From Diphasiastrum complanatum (lineage: Eukaryota; Streptophyta; Lycopodiopsida; Lycopodiales; Lycopodiaceae), in the NCBI GenBank assembly GCA_029204225.1, contig CM055113.1:9510364-9574363 (forward strand): a stretch of DNA of 64,000 nt, read 5' to 3'. This document shows, piece after piece, positions 1 to 17,408 of this stretch. A program made the translations under genes and the position numbers. The first letter of the stretch is position 1; each line of letters starts with the position of its first letter. The notes beneath the pieces were generated by a model. The model saw only the letters and a list, made by a program, of their open reading frames with translations, did no database searches and was not told the origin of the DNA.

Positions 1-98
1 CTCGGTAAGAGGCAGGGTTCCTAATATAGATTGGCACACTGTTATTCTGAGTCTAGTCAAGCCTTGAAAATCTCTGTTCTAGTCAATAAAGCATTACT

Positions 99-985
99 AT
101 GGCATCATCGCTAAAGACACTTGAATTATGCATCTATTATGCATCTAGACAATCCATGGTCTTTGATATTGACTATCCTTCTGGTAAGGTCGATCTCCCT
201 GTCTGTCATAGCTGGATCTTTGGAAAGCAGGCTAGGATTTCCTTTAGATCAAACCATATGCATGCAGCAAAAGGTCTGTTAGATGTTGTTCATACAAATA
301 TATGTGGACCTATGCAAACTCCTTCATTGCTAGATGCAAAGTATTTCGTTACTTTTATTGACGAATTCTCCAGAAGAACAGCTGTTTATTTCATTAAGCA
401 AAAATCAGAGGCTTTCATAAAATTCAGACAATTCAAAGAGCATGTTGAGAATCAAACTGACAAATGAATCAAAGCACTGAGGTCAGATAATGGGGAGAAT
501 ACATCTCCAACAAATTCAAGGATTACTGCCTTAATAACGACATTGAACAACAATACACTACTTCCTATTTGCCTCAATCAAATGGTCTTGCTGAGAGAAA
601 GAACAGAACCTTAGTCGAATTGGCAAAGTGCATGTTATCACATGCGACACTTCTGAAGTCCTTCTGGGCTGAAGCTGTTTCAACAGCAACCTATATTCAA
701 AACAGATGTCCTACTAAAGGCCTCTCAAACAAAACACCATTCAAAGTTTGGATAGGTACCAAACCTTCTTTATCAAACTTACGAGTTTTTGGATGTACTG
801 CTTTTGTGCAGATACCTCGTGATCTCAGGAAGAAGCTCGACTTCCAGAGTATCAAATGTGTTTTCATCAGCTACACTACTTCAAATCAAGCCTACAAGTT
901 GTTCGATCCCATTGAGTCGAAGATATTCACTAGCCAGGATGTCATCTGTTTCAAGACCTCAAAGGAAAGGGCAGTCCCCATGTAG
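99..985 (+). pseudogene. copia integrase fragment (element A)
   Basis: This is the copia integrase core, broken into two open stretches (99-467 and 569-985). The first holds the HHCC-side linker, then VHTNICGPMQTP and FIDEFSRR. The second holds the QSNGLAERKNRT block, the FWAEAVSTATYIQNRCPT segment and the VFGCTAFV segment that ends the domain. A TGA at 465-467 and a frame slip inside the DNGGEY motif (around 490-500) separate the halves. The family's first catalytic residue, the Asp in H-(T/S)-D-(I/V), is Asn here, so the protein would be catalytically dead even if the frames were continuous. Confidence 0.85.
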
Positions 986-1256
986 CCGATTTGTCAGATT
1001 CTCTTGACGAATTGAACTTTCTAGTTCCGCAGGCGACTATTCCTATTGAAGGTCCAAGCTCTTCTACTTCTGACGAACAACAAATCAACGGTGAATCAGA
1101 AGATGATGATGTTGCAGATCAGCAACTACAGTATGATGGAAATAATTAACTTCATGTATTACCCATAAGATCTTCAAGAACGCCTATCTTGTTCAGGAAC
1201 CTACGTCTGTCCAAGAGGCACTCAATCAGCCTAATTCTGATCTTTGAAAATAAGTT

Positions 1257-2819
1257 ATGGATAAAGAGTATTCATCTCTTATCAAGAACCATACATGGAC
1301 GATTGTCGAATTACCTGCTAGCAGAAACATAGTTGATTGCAAATGGATTTTCAAAGCCAAGTACAATGCAAATGGAAGCATCAATAGGAGAAAGGCACGA
1401 CTTATAGCCAGAAGATTTTCTCAGGTTTACAACGTCGATTACATTGAGACCTTCAGTCAAGTAGTCAAGCATTCTTCTATTCGACTTTTGCTATCATTTG
1501 CCATTGCAGCAGATTTGAAAATACATCAAATGGATGTACAGACAACATATCTCAATGGAGTTATCGAAGAAGACATTTACATGGTGCAACCCAAAGGTTA
1601 TATTATAGAGGGTAAACACAATCATGTTCGTAAACTCCATAAGGCACTTTATGGCTTGAAGCAATCTATTTGAGCATGGTTTCAAAGGATCAATACTTTT
1701 CTTATTGATCATGGCTACACACCTAGCTCTTCAGATTCAAACGTTTACTTCAAAGTAGTGCAGCAATCTTTTATCATTATCACTTTGTACGTGGATGATA
1801 CATTGCTTTTCAGCAACAGTACCAATCTGATAAAAGAATCAAGACAATGCTATCTTCTGAATTCAACATGACCAATCTGGGCGAGGCTCATTTCTGCCTT
1901 GGTATACAAATCCAAAAAGACAGAAAACAGATTTTGTTTACATTACACAATAGAGGTACATCTACAACATGTTAGTCAGATATAATCTGATGAATTGCAA
2001 GTTCGCTCTCTCACCAATGGAACCAGGACTCAAATTGTTAAAGGACCAGTGTCCCCAAACAATTCATGAGAAGCAACAGATGTGTGAGTATCCTTACCAT
2101 TCTATTATAGGATCCCGTGTGAGTATCCTTACCATTCTATTATAGGATCTCTTATGTACGCCATGATCTGTACTAGGCCAGACATAGCTTTTGCAGTTAG
2201 CTCTCTCAGTCACTATATGACTAACCCTGGTATAACACATTGGAAGGCTCTTATCAGAGTCATGAGATATCTTTGAGCTACTATGGACTTTTGCATTTGT
2301 TATGGAACAGTCGGCAACGACAAACTCAATTTACTCAATGGTTACATAGATGCGAGTTGGGCAGAAGATGTAGACACTCGTAAATCTACTTCCGGATTTA
2401 CATTCTTCCTCAATAATGGTCCAATTTCTTGGAATAGTTGCAAGCAATATTTGATAGCTCTATCTTCCACTAAATCAGAGTATATCGCAGCCTCTCATGC
2501 TACAAAGGAAGCAATTTGGTTGAGGAATTTACTCTCAGATATCGGTCTGAATCAATATGCTCCGACGACATTATTTTGTGATAATCAAAGTGCCATTGCT
2601 TTATCAAACAACCCTAGATTTCATTCCAAGAGTAAGCACTTTGAACTGAAGTATCATTTCGTCAGAAGCAAAGTTCTCAACGAAGAGGTCAGATTGCAGT
2701 ACTATAGAATGCAAGATATGACAACAAATGTTTTAACTAAAGCATTAAGTTTGGAGTCACACAAAAGATTATGTGTAGAACTAAGTTTGAAGATCAAAAC
2801 ATTCAAGGATTCAAATTAA
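1257..2819 (+). pseudogene. copia reverse transcriptase-RNase H, broken (element A)
   Basis: The reverse transcriptase begins near MDKEYSSLIKNHTW (1257), runs through VDCKWIFKAK, KIHQMDVQTTYLNG and ALYGLKQS, and stops at a TGA (1671-1673) where the family has the Arg of LKQSPRAW, consistent with CGA to TGA. The same frame continues to the LYVDDTLLF active-site box (about 1784-1812). A tandem 35-bp duplication at 2082-2150 then shifts the frame within the YHSIIGS region. RNase H is open from 2283: YIDASWAED (Asp), LSSTKSEY (Glu), FCDNQSAIAL (Asp), SKHFELKYHF and the C-terminal NVLTKALS motif. Domain order and motifs are clear; the gene is dead. Confidence 0.88.
2082..2150 (+). repeat. 35-bp tandem duplication inside RT
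   Basis: Two nearly identical direct copies, 2082-2116 and about 2117-2150, each starting GTGTGAGTATCC and ending in TAGGATC. The unit is not a multiple of three and disrupts the reading frame. It looks like a replication-slippage event after insertion. Confidence 0.85.
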
Positions 2820-3399
2820 GAGGGAGTGTTGGATTAGTCTCCTTCTTACCAATCGACTAATCGGTTTTAATCTTCATTCATTGTTTATCCAGTTCAGTGG
2901 ATTTTCCCATGTTTTTATACAGTCTGCAGAATTACAAGAGTTTTTACACAATCTGTAGAAATACATAGAGTTTGAAACAGATTCACCATTTTTACCTATC
3001 AAGAATTCCGTGGAAAAATGTAGTATCGTCTTTTTTTGCATTTTTCACCTGACAAATCTCGTGTGAAATCACAGTGTCGTTGCATTTTTTCGTTTTTTCC
3101 AAAGAGTCTCAAATGTTAAAGAAATTACTCTGTCAAATCGTGGGGCAACCCTAAATGAGATTTAAGGGCACTGTCTCCTTTTTTGCATTTTTTGCGAAAA
3201 ACCCAACACTATCGCTTTTTCGCGTGTCGTCTGTGGCTGTTTTAGTTCATTTTTGCAGAGCTACAGTTTTGGTTCATTTATGCAGACAAAACATTTACGG
3301 CCAATTTCACCACTTATCAGCAATCAATGACAAGGAACCAGATGGATGCCAACGAAGATTAGCCAACTGGCAATCACAATTGACGACCTAAGTTCTTAG

Positions 3400-3407
3400 T
3401 ATAAATA
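3400..3407 (+). promoter_or_regulatory. LTR TATA box (TATAAATA)
   Basis: TATAAATA lies about 570 bp into the 3' LTR and about 45 bp before the CT tract. Transcription would start near 3430, placing the tract at the very 5' end of the element RNA. In this 3' LTR it could drive outward transcription. Confidence 0.5.
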
Positions 3408-3449
3408 GTTGTTTATATTCATAAGATTATCAGAAGCATTTGAATAGTT

Positions 3450-3577
<128 letters not shown>

Positions 3578-3793
3578 CCTGCGAGCTTGAACACTCTTGA
3601 GCATTCTAGCTCACTTGGAGTTGTTTTAGAGATTGCTATTGCAATACTGCTATCAGCATAGCACTTAATTCAGACTTTCATTTTAGTCGCTCAAAGATAG
3701 CATAGAGTACGCGGCTTCGATCTGCAACTTATTGTACTCATTTACTTCTGTTACGTTTTCATATTGAATCAATACTATCCTTCATTGTGTTCA

Positions 3794-4848
3794 GCTTCGT
3801 CTCAGAATGTATGCATTTCTGTATTTCTTTGCGACTAATTCACGAACCATTTGCGACTAATTATTTGTCTGATAATTTTTGATGCTTGATTGTTTGGCTA
3901 CGTAATCATTGTAGTACTAATGATTTCAAAGTTAGTTACTATAAGTTCAAATGTGATTTCTATCACTATTGTCTTGTTTGAAATTGATAGGCGTAGTCAT
4001 GCATTGGAAAGATGGAGATAGTTTATTCCGCCATGCATGAAAAGTTTTCTTTCTAGACACTCGAATTATTTTCATTCGTTTCTTTTCGAGTTCGTTTCTT
4101 TTTGAGCTAGACCTATCTTTTGCACACCACTTTTTGACATGTAATTAGCTTGATCTTAGTAAGAACTAGGATCTGTGAGTTGATGCAAGGAATGACATAT
4201 AGCAATATATTCTTTGGAAAAAAACATCGATTGAGATTTTGGTTATGAAATAACACTCTTTGAGAAATGTTCTCTCTTAGAGTTAACTGGTTTACAAAAT
4301 TCTCAGTTAAAAATATGTTGTTTACAGATTGGGTGAGATTTGTAGACATATTCTATGTAGTCAAAACTAGTCTCCAGCCCTCTAAATTCAAGCTGAATCA
4401 CATTGACACATTCAATCACAAACCTACCCAAAATCGAGCAAAAAAGAAACACAATTTTCACTAGTTTTGCATTTCTAGATGAAGAAAACATCAAAAGCCT
4501 TGATATGAACCTAAAAGGTGTATTTTAGGACCTCGAGAAGCCTAAGAACGACGTATTAAGCTCTCAAATGGCTGATTCACTTTCCTAAAGAGTGGCGACA
4601 TTCAAATCCTTATGAAAATCTCTACTAGGAGACATGTACTCCAAGATTCAACTCATAAGAACTTTCTAATTTGGTTAGGTTGAATGGAAATGACTCAATC
4701 TCGGTTCCTGTAGCTATTTTCACTCAAATGGAACCAAATTTGGAGGTACAATAACTAGCTAGCAACTAGTAGCAATGACAAAGCCAATACTACTCAAATC
4801 TAGGATCTAAGCTTCATAAAATCAAATCTAAAGCTCACTTTTGATCAG
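3794..4848. other. no recognised gene
   Basis: AT-rich sequence between the element A LTR and the next copia primer site. Short open stretches on both strands have no recognisable domain. The last ~350 bp probably belong to the internal leader of the minus-strand copia copy whose primer site is at 4849. Confidence 0.5.
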
Positions 4849-5885
4849 GCTCTGATACCATGAATTTTTTTTGTACAGCAAAATGAATCCCAATCAATCC
4901 TAAAAGTGATGGAGAATGCACCAATGAATGATCTAGATCAAAATTAGAAGCTAGAATCAAGACTAGTTATGAAAAACTAGCTTATCTTGGCATTTAGCTC
5001 CACTTTAGGCACATAGATTTGATGAAAAACTTTGAAGTAAAAGTACAGAAAGCTTCCTTGACCTGTAAAAAACTTTAGTACCTTTCAATCAATGCCATAA
5101 ATGCACAAGTACACTCAAAGATCAATGCTACAACTCGCCACTCAAAGACAATGTTGATGGAAGTTGAAAAACTCGATTTTTCTTCATACTTTTGATGGAG
5201 ATCCCATCACATATTTATACATTTCAAGCTTGGATCTGAAAATTTTAGGGAATCTATGAACTTATCTATGAATCTAACATATAACCTAATAGGTCATTGG
5301 ATCCACCCTAATTTAGGGTCAAGATCTCAAGATTCAAAAACAATGTAAAACATGCTATTTTTAGCTCCTAAAATTTCTCTAGCCTATCTAAGAACACTTT
5401 GGCCTCATTTCAAAGATGCTATCACAATGTAATATGAGGAATGAAGTTTTGGGAAAGCATCCTATGCTATTTGGCACGTGTGGCATCTATTTACATGGCC
5501 ATCTTGCCAATTAGAATGCATGTGACCAAAATTGGTCAAGCTAGAATTGGGAAATTTCAACACATAATCTCACAAAAAGTCATTGAGGTGTATCAGAGAG
5601 ACTATCCAATGCTCCTTCCATCTTTTTTACTCTCTCTTATTTTTCTTTGTCCATGACTGCTACATCCATGTTGTTGAAAGTCAGCATAAATGACCTAAAT
5701 TGGATGCATTTAATTCTCAAGAGTGATTGGATGCATAACTCTCAATTATTTTATCATCTAACACAATCTAGAATTGATTTTTAACAAAAAAAAATAAGCA
5801 AGAACAATCAAATACAAGGTGTTTATGAACAAAATAGGCTTCACATGTGTGAATATGGCCCACAGTACGGACATAGGTCTAAGCA
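4849..5885 (-). mobile_element. copia primer site plus 5' LTR (family X), minus strand
   Basis: On the minus strand TGGTATCAGAGC (4849-4860), the plant initiator-tRNA-Met primer site, directly follows a putative LTR end at 4861. The LTR body runs rightward on the + strand. The block at about 5210-5510 is clearly similar to 35810-36130, giving two copies of one family. It includes a TATTTATAC-type box near 5210 and a CACATGTGTG / ACAGTACGGAC pair near 5840-5870. No coding domain remains beside it. The right border near 5885 is approximate. Confidence 0.55.
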
Positions 5886-10400
<4,515 letters not shown>

Positions 10401-10499
10401 AGAGCGTTACTAGCCTTGTTTCCGAGGCGGAATGCCAAGGTTTGGCTCGGAAAATGGCTCGTGACTCAGAGGAGATCAACGCGTATCCTCGGTCTAGGT

Positions 10500-10686
10500 G
10501 AGGCGTCAGGCTCGGAATAGCCTTTGTCTCGTAATCTGTCTTTCTTCTTCACGCTCGCTGCTGTGTTGCTTCATTTTTCTTCTCTTTTTTCTCTCTCGTT
10601 TTGCTTTTCTCGTATCTTCGACGACGGAAGGGCGTGTTGGCGATCATTCATGCTCGCCTTCGTAGATCCAGCGCCTGCCTCCTCAG
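10500..10686 (+). other. putative 5' UTR exon and first (untranslated) splice donor of RING gene
   Basis: A pyrimidine-rich stretch (about 10525-10620) is followed by a GC-richer segment ending CTCCTCAG with a GTTTGT donor at 10687. It lies about 1 kb upstream of the start codon of the RING gene. Plausible acceptors before the ATG are TTTCAG near 11574 and CTGCAG near 11605. An untranslated leader exon and a ~0.9 kb leader intron are inferred; no TATA box stands out. Confidence 0.35.
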
Positions 10687-11672
10687 GTTTGTATCGTTTC
10701 TTTGAATTAAGATTTGATATATGAATGCAGAATTTGAAAGCTGCCGGTAGCAGAATCGCCTACATTTCAATTTGGTTTTGTATCACGATAATAAAACGGA
10801 TCGTTTCTGTGAATCGAAGGATTGTGGTGGAATCATCCTGCTAACAAGCTCATTTTGCATAACGATACTAGATTCATATTCTGGTTTTCCTTATTTTCAA
10901 GGAAGATATACTTAAATCGATAATATGTTGCAAATTGAAACTACTTATCAGAGTTCCTTTTTGAAGAGCGTATGATTGTTTTTGATCGATTCCTGTTTTT
11001 CTTTTTCGATGCAGATTTTAAAATAATTTTCTGCGCATTATTGGCTGAAATTGTTTGTGGCAGTCCAATAAGGATTTTATCAGGCAACACTAGGCTTTAT
11101 ATCTTGTATAGCCACCATCGCACTCTCGTTTGCAGTTAAACAGAGTATAGTATCCTCACTGTAAACCGTTTCTGTAGTCTGGTGCTATGCCTCTGCCTTG
11201 TAGCTTGCACAAGATATCACTATGCGACCACTACCATAAAGTGTAAAGCTTTTCCATCTAAGAGGGACGCCTAAGGGCTCCAGCCTTTATCTGTAATGGC
11301 CAATGCTAATCTTTTTTGCCACTTTTCTGTTCCAAGTATTGTGAATGTTTGAGCTGGTTAGATCCTGTCCATTTGAGCAAGAAGCTGGATTGTCTGGTTT
11401 TTGTGTTAATCTCTTACCACAGCAATTTGGAAGGATATGGCACTATTCGTCTATAAGTACGATCTTGAAATTGAGGGCTTGTTGTTGAAGGATCATTTGA
11501 AGAACGAATCCCGCTACCCTGTTTATTTTCTGTAGATGCACGAGGTGAATTGTGGATTGCTGCTAAGTTTCAGATGCTATCTTCGAATCTTCTCTGAGAT
11601 GCTGCAGTCTGACAAAGAAAGCTGATGTGATTTTTTGGGCTGCAATTACTTTTGAGCTACAAGACCACCTCC

Positions 11673-12370
11673 ATGGACACTGGGTGTGACGACTTGGATC
11701 TTGAAGTTCATCACGGAGATACATTTCCCCTTCTAATGGACCAAACATCTTCAACAAGTGATCAACACATTATTACCGTCAGGCCAGGATCTCCTTCCTC
11801 TCTCTCCTCTATTCTTGCTCATAGTGGTAGTTCTAATGCTCCCCAAAATTCTCAAAATGAGACTGTCGTTCCTGCTGAAACCTTTGCTAGAGATCCGGCA
11901 TCAGCTTTAGTAGTATCAACTGCAACTACCTCATCTTACAGATCTTCTCAGACAGGGCATTCAAGCAACAACGTTAGTTCTCGGCAAAGAGCTAGTCCTT
12001 TGAATTCAGGGCTGTGGATTTCCATAGAGCTCACCATCACTGTCAGTCAGATTGTTGCCTCCATCATAGTGCTCTCTTTATCTAGAGATGAGAAACCACA
12101 GGCACCCCTTTCAGTCTGGGTTGCAGGCTATGCAGCTGGCTGCCTTGCCACACTGCCTCTGTTGTATTGGCGGTATAAGCATCGCTATGACCGGCTTCGT
12201 GAATTCAATGCTGGTGCTCAACAAAGACATCATATGCCAGATTCTTCAGATGATGCATCTTCCTTTGTCACGTTGCCTCATCCATCTTCATCACACAGTG
12301 AAGAAGTGCATGAGAATGCTCCGGGTCTGAGGGATTCAGAAGCCCATATTTCCAGCAGTGACAATTCAAG
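11673..12370 (+). CDS. RING E3 ligase exon 1
   Basis: Codes for the Ser/Thr-rich N-terminus and the first two hydrophobic segments ([20 protein letters not shown] and [20 protein letters not shown], each followed by charged residues). Ends CAATTCAAG with donor GTTTGT, phase 2. Reading on past the donor keeps the frame open to 12503, but that tail is intron. Confidence 0.88.
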
Positions 12371-14807
12371 GTTTGTTTCTATATGTTGTGCATTTCATTT
12401 GAATTTTTTGACTGAAAATCTGGCCTTATGGATCATAATTGATTTTTTCAGTAATTGTCTCTTCAATGAGAACGTTGTCTGCACTTGTAGTCAATGTGTC
12501 TGATTGTTTAATAAAGAGCTACCTTTTCTAGCACCAACCATTTGTTTCAAACATCGTTGTGCTATTCGAAATCTAAACCTTACTTCTAGAAAGCAGTTTT
12601 TGGGAGATTCTCTATACATAATAGTGTTTTCACTAAATTTTCTATAATCTCCATATGAAGACGACAAAACCTAGAATGTTAGTCTTTTGATAAATAAAAG
12701 ATGAGGTTGCATAGTTGATCACTGGCTTTCTAGGGAAGTTGGGATGTTGCATCTAAAATTTTTTCTTCGAAAATAAAGTGAAATACATTTTCTCTTTCTA
12801 ACAAATTTTGAGCATAGAATAGTTTTTCCAGTGAAGAGTCTTTGTTTACACTATAGTTTTATTTAAAGCTCTCTTGAAAGAAAGCAATTACCAAACTTTT
12901 TTTCTAGAGGGACACCTGAAAAAAAATTGAGATTGGATTTGACTTCTGAAAAGGGTTAGCAATGTTCACTTTTCAGAGGCAGGTTTGAAGTAGCCTCTCA
13001 TTAAGAAGTTGGGTGTATGGATTGTCAAATGACACAATTGGTGATTGAGAATTGTGATTCCAAGTTCATTTCTTAGTATTGGCATTTGATTTTCCAAACA
13101 TTGGAAACAAGTTTATTTGATCACCCAACATTCAACGGGACATAGAACTTGCGATGTGTCTATTGAGGATATGCTGACGACATATGTTTCTCAAGAAATA
13201 AACTGATTGGGAAAGTACATGCTAAAATTTGAGTAATTGGATTCCAATGAGACGTATCAATTCTTGTTGCACGGAAAGGTCTCAAGGTATTAGGCTGCAT
13301 CCATTTTCTCGCAAGATATGTATGGGATATTGCATGCAGCAAAGGATAGTATAGAAAGCACCTGGGATAGAGCAGAAATCTATATTCATCATATCCCTCA
13401 CTTAGAGAGTTTGAGGTCCAAGATTTGGTGTAGTGAAAATTTGAAAAGAATTTCACACATACGGAATGAGAGATTACTGGAGCAAGCTTAATCCAAAGTG
13501 ACTAAACTTAATCCTCGTAAGTTGTGACTTTTTCTCTTGCTAACACTCCTTCCTCAACACACTATGTTTTCAACATGCAAGCTTTGGCTTTAATATCACT
13601 GAGAAGGCATGACAAGGACTCACTAACCTGACATAGATGCGTCCTATTTTACCCCAATGAGAACCCCTTGTATGCATATTTAAGTAGTAGGTCAAGTACG
13701 ACACCTGGTCCATATGGGCCCTAAAGCTGAATTTAGTAGGAGACACCTCATGCATACCCATATAACATATTGTATACATGGTCCCTAAGATCTTTGGGTC
13801 TTGAGGGTTTCCACGCCTAGCCCCATTATTGTGAATACACTATTTTGGAATCCATCTCTATTGTCAAGGTGCTTGTGCTTTGGTGTTTGCTATCTTTCTT
13901 GAATCTATATACATCTGAGGTGATTTTTGTTATGCAATTGCTGTGTTTAGTGTCATCTATCATTATTGACATGCTAGATAGAATGATCTACACGTTTCAA
14001 CATGTTATCCAAACCTGTTCAGATTCTGCCCCAAATATTGCTCTTGCCACTTGCATCCTTGCTCGAGATTGTTTTGCTTTGACTTGTAAGCAGAACCAGA
14101 GCACTTGGCCTCTTATACACATGAAGTGTCATGGCCCTACATGGATATCTTGCAAAATTTTAAATTCCTACTTTCACATTCCCCAACTTTTTGCTTTTCC
14201 AAATATCCGCATTCTCCAAATTCCACATTCCCAAAACTTTTCATTTTCTCTACTCTCCCCACACTTTCCCCAGATCCCAAAACTTGATCTCAAAAGTTAT
14301 ACTCTCCCAAGAGCTCATATTTCCAAAATGTGCTTTTCCAAGTTCGAAGATCTGATTGAACTTTGCATTCCCAGAGCTTCAAAACTTAAAACCTGACCTC
14401 ACCAGTGAAAAACCATTTTTCCTATCCTACATTCCCAGATCTCCCTCCTAGTCACATATCTCACTATCTGACCTCACCCCTCCGAACATAAGCTCGCCAG
14501 TACATGAAAAACATTTGATGAAGGCTGCGAGTACTGATCCTAGCTAGATCCCAAGATCTAGGAAGATCAGTCATACTTTCCCCATGATCAGGTTGGTAAA
14601 AATATCAAGATCTAAAGCAAGATCAAAATTTGATTAAGCATCTTGAGAAGTGGGAGAGTATAAAACTTAGATCAAGATCCAGATCCACCCACCCCACTTC
14701 ACTCTTTGTTTTCTCTCTGTTTTAGATTCCCTTTTTTACATTCTTATTGATTGATTGTTACTCTTTACTTCTCTTTTATTCCAATTCCCTTCCCCTTTCA
14801 AGGGGGG

Positions 14808-14882
<75 letters not shown>

Positions 14883-16973
14883 TCTTGGAACGCTGAAACC
14901 CAAAAGTCATCTCTTGAGGACCAATCTTACGATCAAAATCATCCATCCATGATCCATCCAATCCAAAAGCTATGTCAACCCCAACAACTCAGTTATCACG
15001 CACTAGCATGCAACACGGAGATAGTTCTACAATACCTTCAAAGAATTTAGCATATAGCGAAGGACTATCATCCACCAATCCCGACATCAGTACTCATCCA
15101 AAACTTTATCCAGGGTTTGAGGAGCGACATTCACTATCGAACAAGAACCTCACCTCTTATGCTACATTGAAACAAGTTCTTGATGATGCCACGAAGATTG
15201 AATCCATATTGTTCACATTTAAAGATTTTGACTCGGAATCAGAGTTGGATGAAATATCTGGATTACCAACAATAAGGGGTTCAAGGATATCGACAACACT
15301 AATTGCAAGTAACGAAGCAGCAAAGGAAGATCCAATTTCACAAAGGATAATGAAAAATGTTGGTCATCAGGTCAAGAACGAGATCTGGAACGCAATCCAA
15401 AGGCATGTGCTGCTGCATGTAATGTAATACTGCTTTGAAGAGGGCATTGTTCCTATTTTTTTGAGAATTATCACATTGCCCATCTTCAAGATGAACCTAT
15501 TTTGAAGTCAACAAGTGGAAGATTGGAGCCAATTGTGGAGTCTCCATGTCCATCGCCAAGATCCTTAAGGGCAGAAACCACGACAGTTCTCCATTATATT
15601 TAGTAGAGCACACACACCTATTTATGCACTCAGCTCCGTGGCGATGGTATTTTGCTAATGATTCGATGCTATGGATGTGGTGGAAGACATCACAATTCAA
15701 AATGTCCACACTGTGAACATCCCTCTTGGCATTATGTTCAAATTGTGGCATTGGACATCCTTGCCTAGATTGTCCGTTGCGGATACAATAGAAATCTACA
15801 ATGGCAAAACCCATCATAGTAATGCATGTGAGTCGCCAAAGGAAAATTCAGTCACCTAGCACTACAAACGAAAAATCACAATACCACTAGGCTTTGAAAT
15901 GGGTGTTGAACTAAGAAGTGCTGCAAAGGTCGCCAAATGTGCTAAGGCACCCGTCAAAAGGAATTGAATTATCATCCAAAATGATAGACCTGGTAGAGTC
16001 AATCAAACAACAAGCAACAACTGATCTTATGAAGACACTACCAGCAATTTCCCAACAGGTGATTCAACAATCCTTGGATGTTGCGTTACCTACTGGATTG
16101 GCAACTTGCAAGCCAAATGATTCACGGCCCAAATGCGCTATCACAAAGACTACTATGGAGAGCAATGACAAGGGAAAGGCCAAGGCATCAGCAACAAGTA
16201 GTCAACAACCAAGGCCAACGTGTTCCAACAACAAACTGACCATTACAATGTCAAATCCGGTCGCATCAACGCAAAAAGGGCCAAATCCAAGGAATCCAAG
16301 ACTAAAATATCAAGACCTTGTACTCAAGCGGTACTATTGACTACCGAAGAAAGTCTTCAAGTGCGGGCCTATTATGACTAAGCAGTCAACCAACCACGTC
16401 ATATGTGCCGTACCAATTAACTGAAAATCTGACAATACCAATGATAATAGTTGCACCATTCTATGAGGATCTTTTATTGAAAATTTGGCAAGTCCACGTT
16501 TTTTTGCGGACCCACAATGAATAAAGCACCGGGTATTACGTAAGCGAACTCTTACCTACACTTTTCTTGGGGCAAAACAAATGCCAATGACTCATCATTA
16601 CCAAATGCTACCATCCCAAGGACCAGTCAAAGGCAGTGCCATGGAACTGGCACCTATTTGGCCGTGGGAGAATGTTGCCCGATTCAGGGAACGACATGGA
16701 ATATTCTAAAAGTCAGCAACAAGCTCTTGCAGTAAGCCCAAACGTTACATAAATAAGAGTAGAGAGTCGGCAGTATTAGAAATGGGCAACTAGTTGGCAT
16801 CGTGCGTGTGTAAGTCCAACATTGGGGCCTTAGGCTAACATGTGCCATGGAGCACTAAATAATAAAATAAGTTTTTAAACTTACACATTACAAAGTCACA
16901 AGGTTCAAGTTTGGTCAAAGTGTGTTTGTCAAACTTGTACAACTCAAGTCTAAGATTAGAATCCACATTTTTG

Positions 16974-17007
<34 letters not shown>

Positions 17008-17341
17008 GCAACAGTTCACACTTCCTGCCTTGTTACAAGAGCACACAATTTTCACTCTCCTAGACGACGTCAGCGACGGTCCATATTACCTCAAGTTGCA
17101 GCTCGTATCACATCTTTTTTTCAGCAGCAGCACTATATGATACTACTCTACTCTTGGCAACTATTTTGCTCCCACTTATGGATAGTTAGCAGTTTGTAGT
17201 TTACAGTTATATTACTCATTTCTCTTTTATGCATAGTTTTTTCTTGGAGTCGTTTATATACGCTCCCATGGTTTTCACATACTTGACATGTACTCCTTTT
17301 GGTCTTATATGCCTTTTGGCATGGAAAAGACATTAATAAAG

Positions 17342-17408
<67 letters not shown>

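Noticed and set aside
13845-14396. 183-codon open stretch with hydrophobic start
   Set aside because: No domain recognised, biased AT/CT-rich composition, inside intron 1, no splice or start context that supports a gene.
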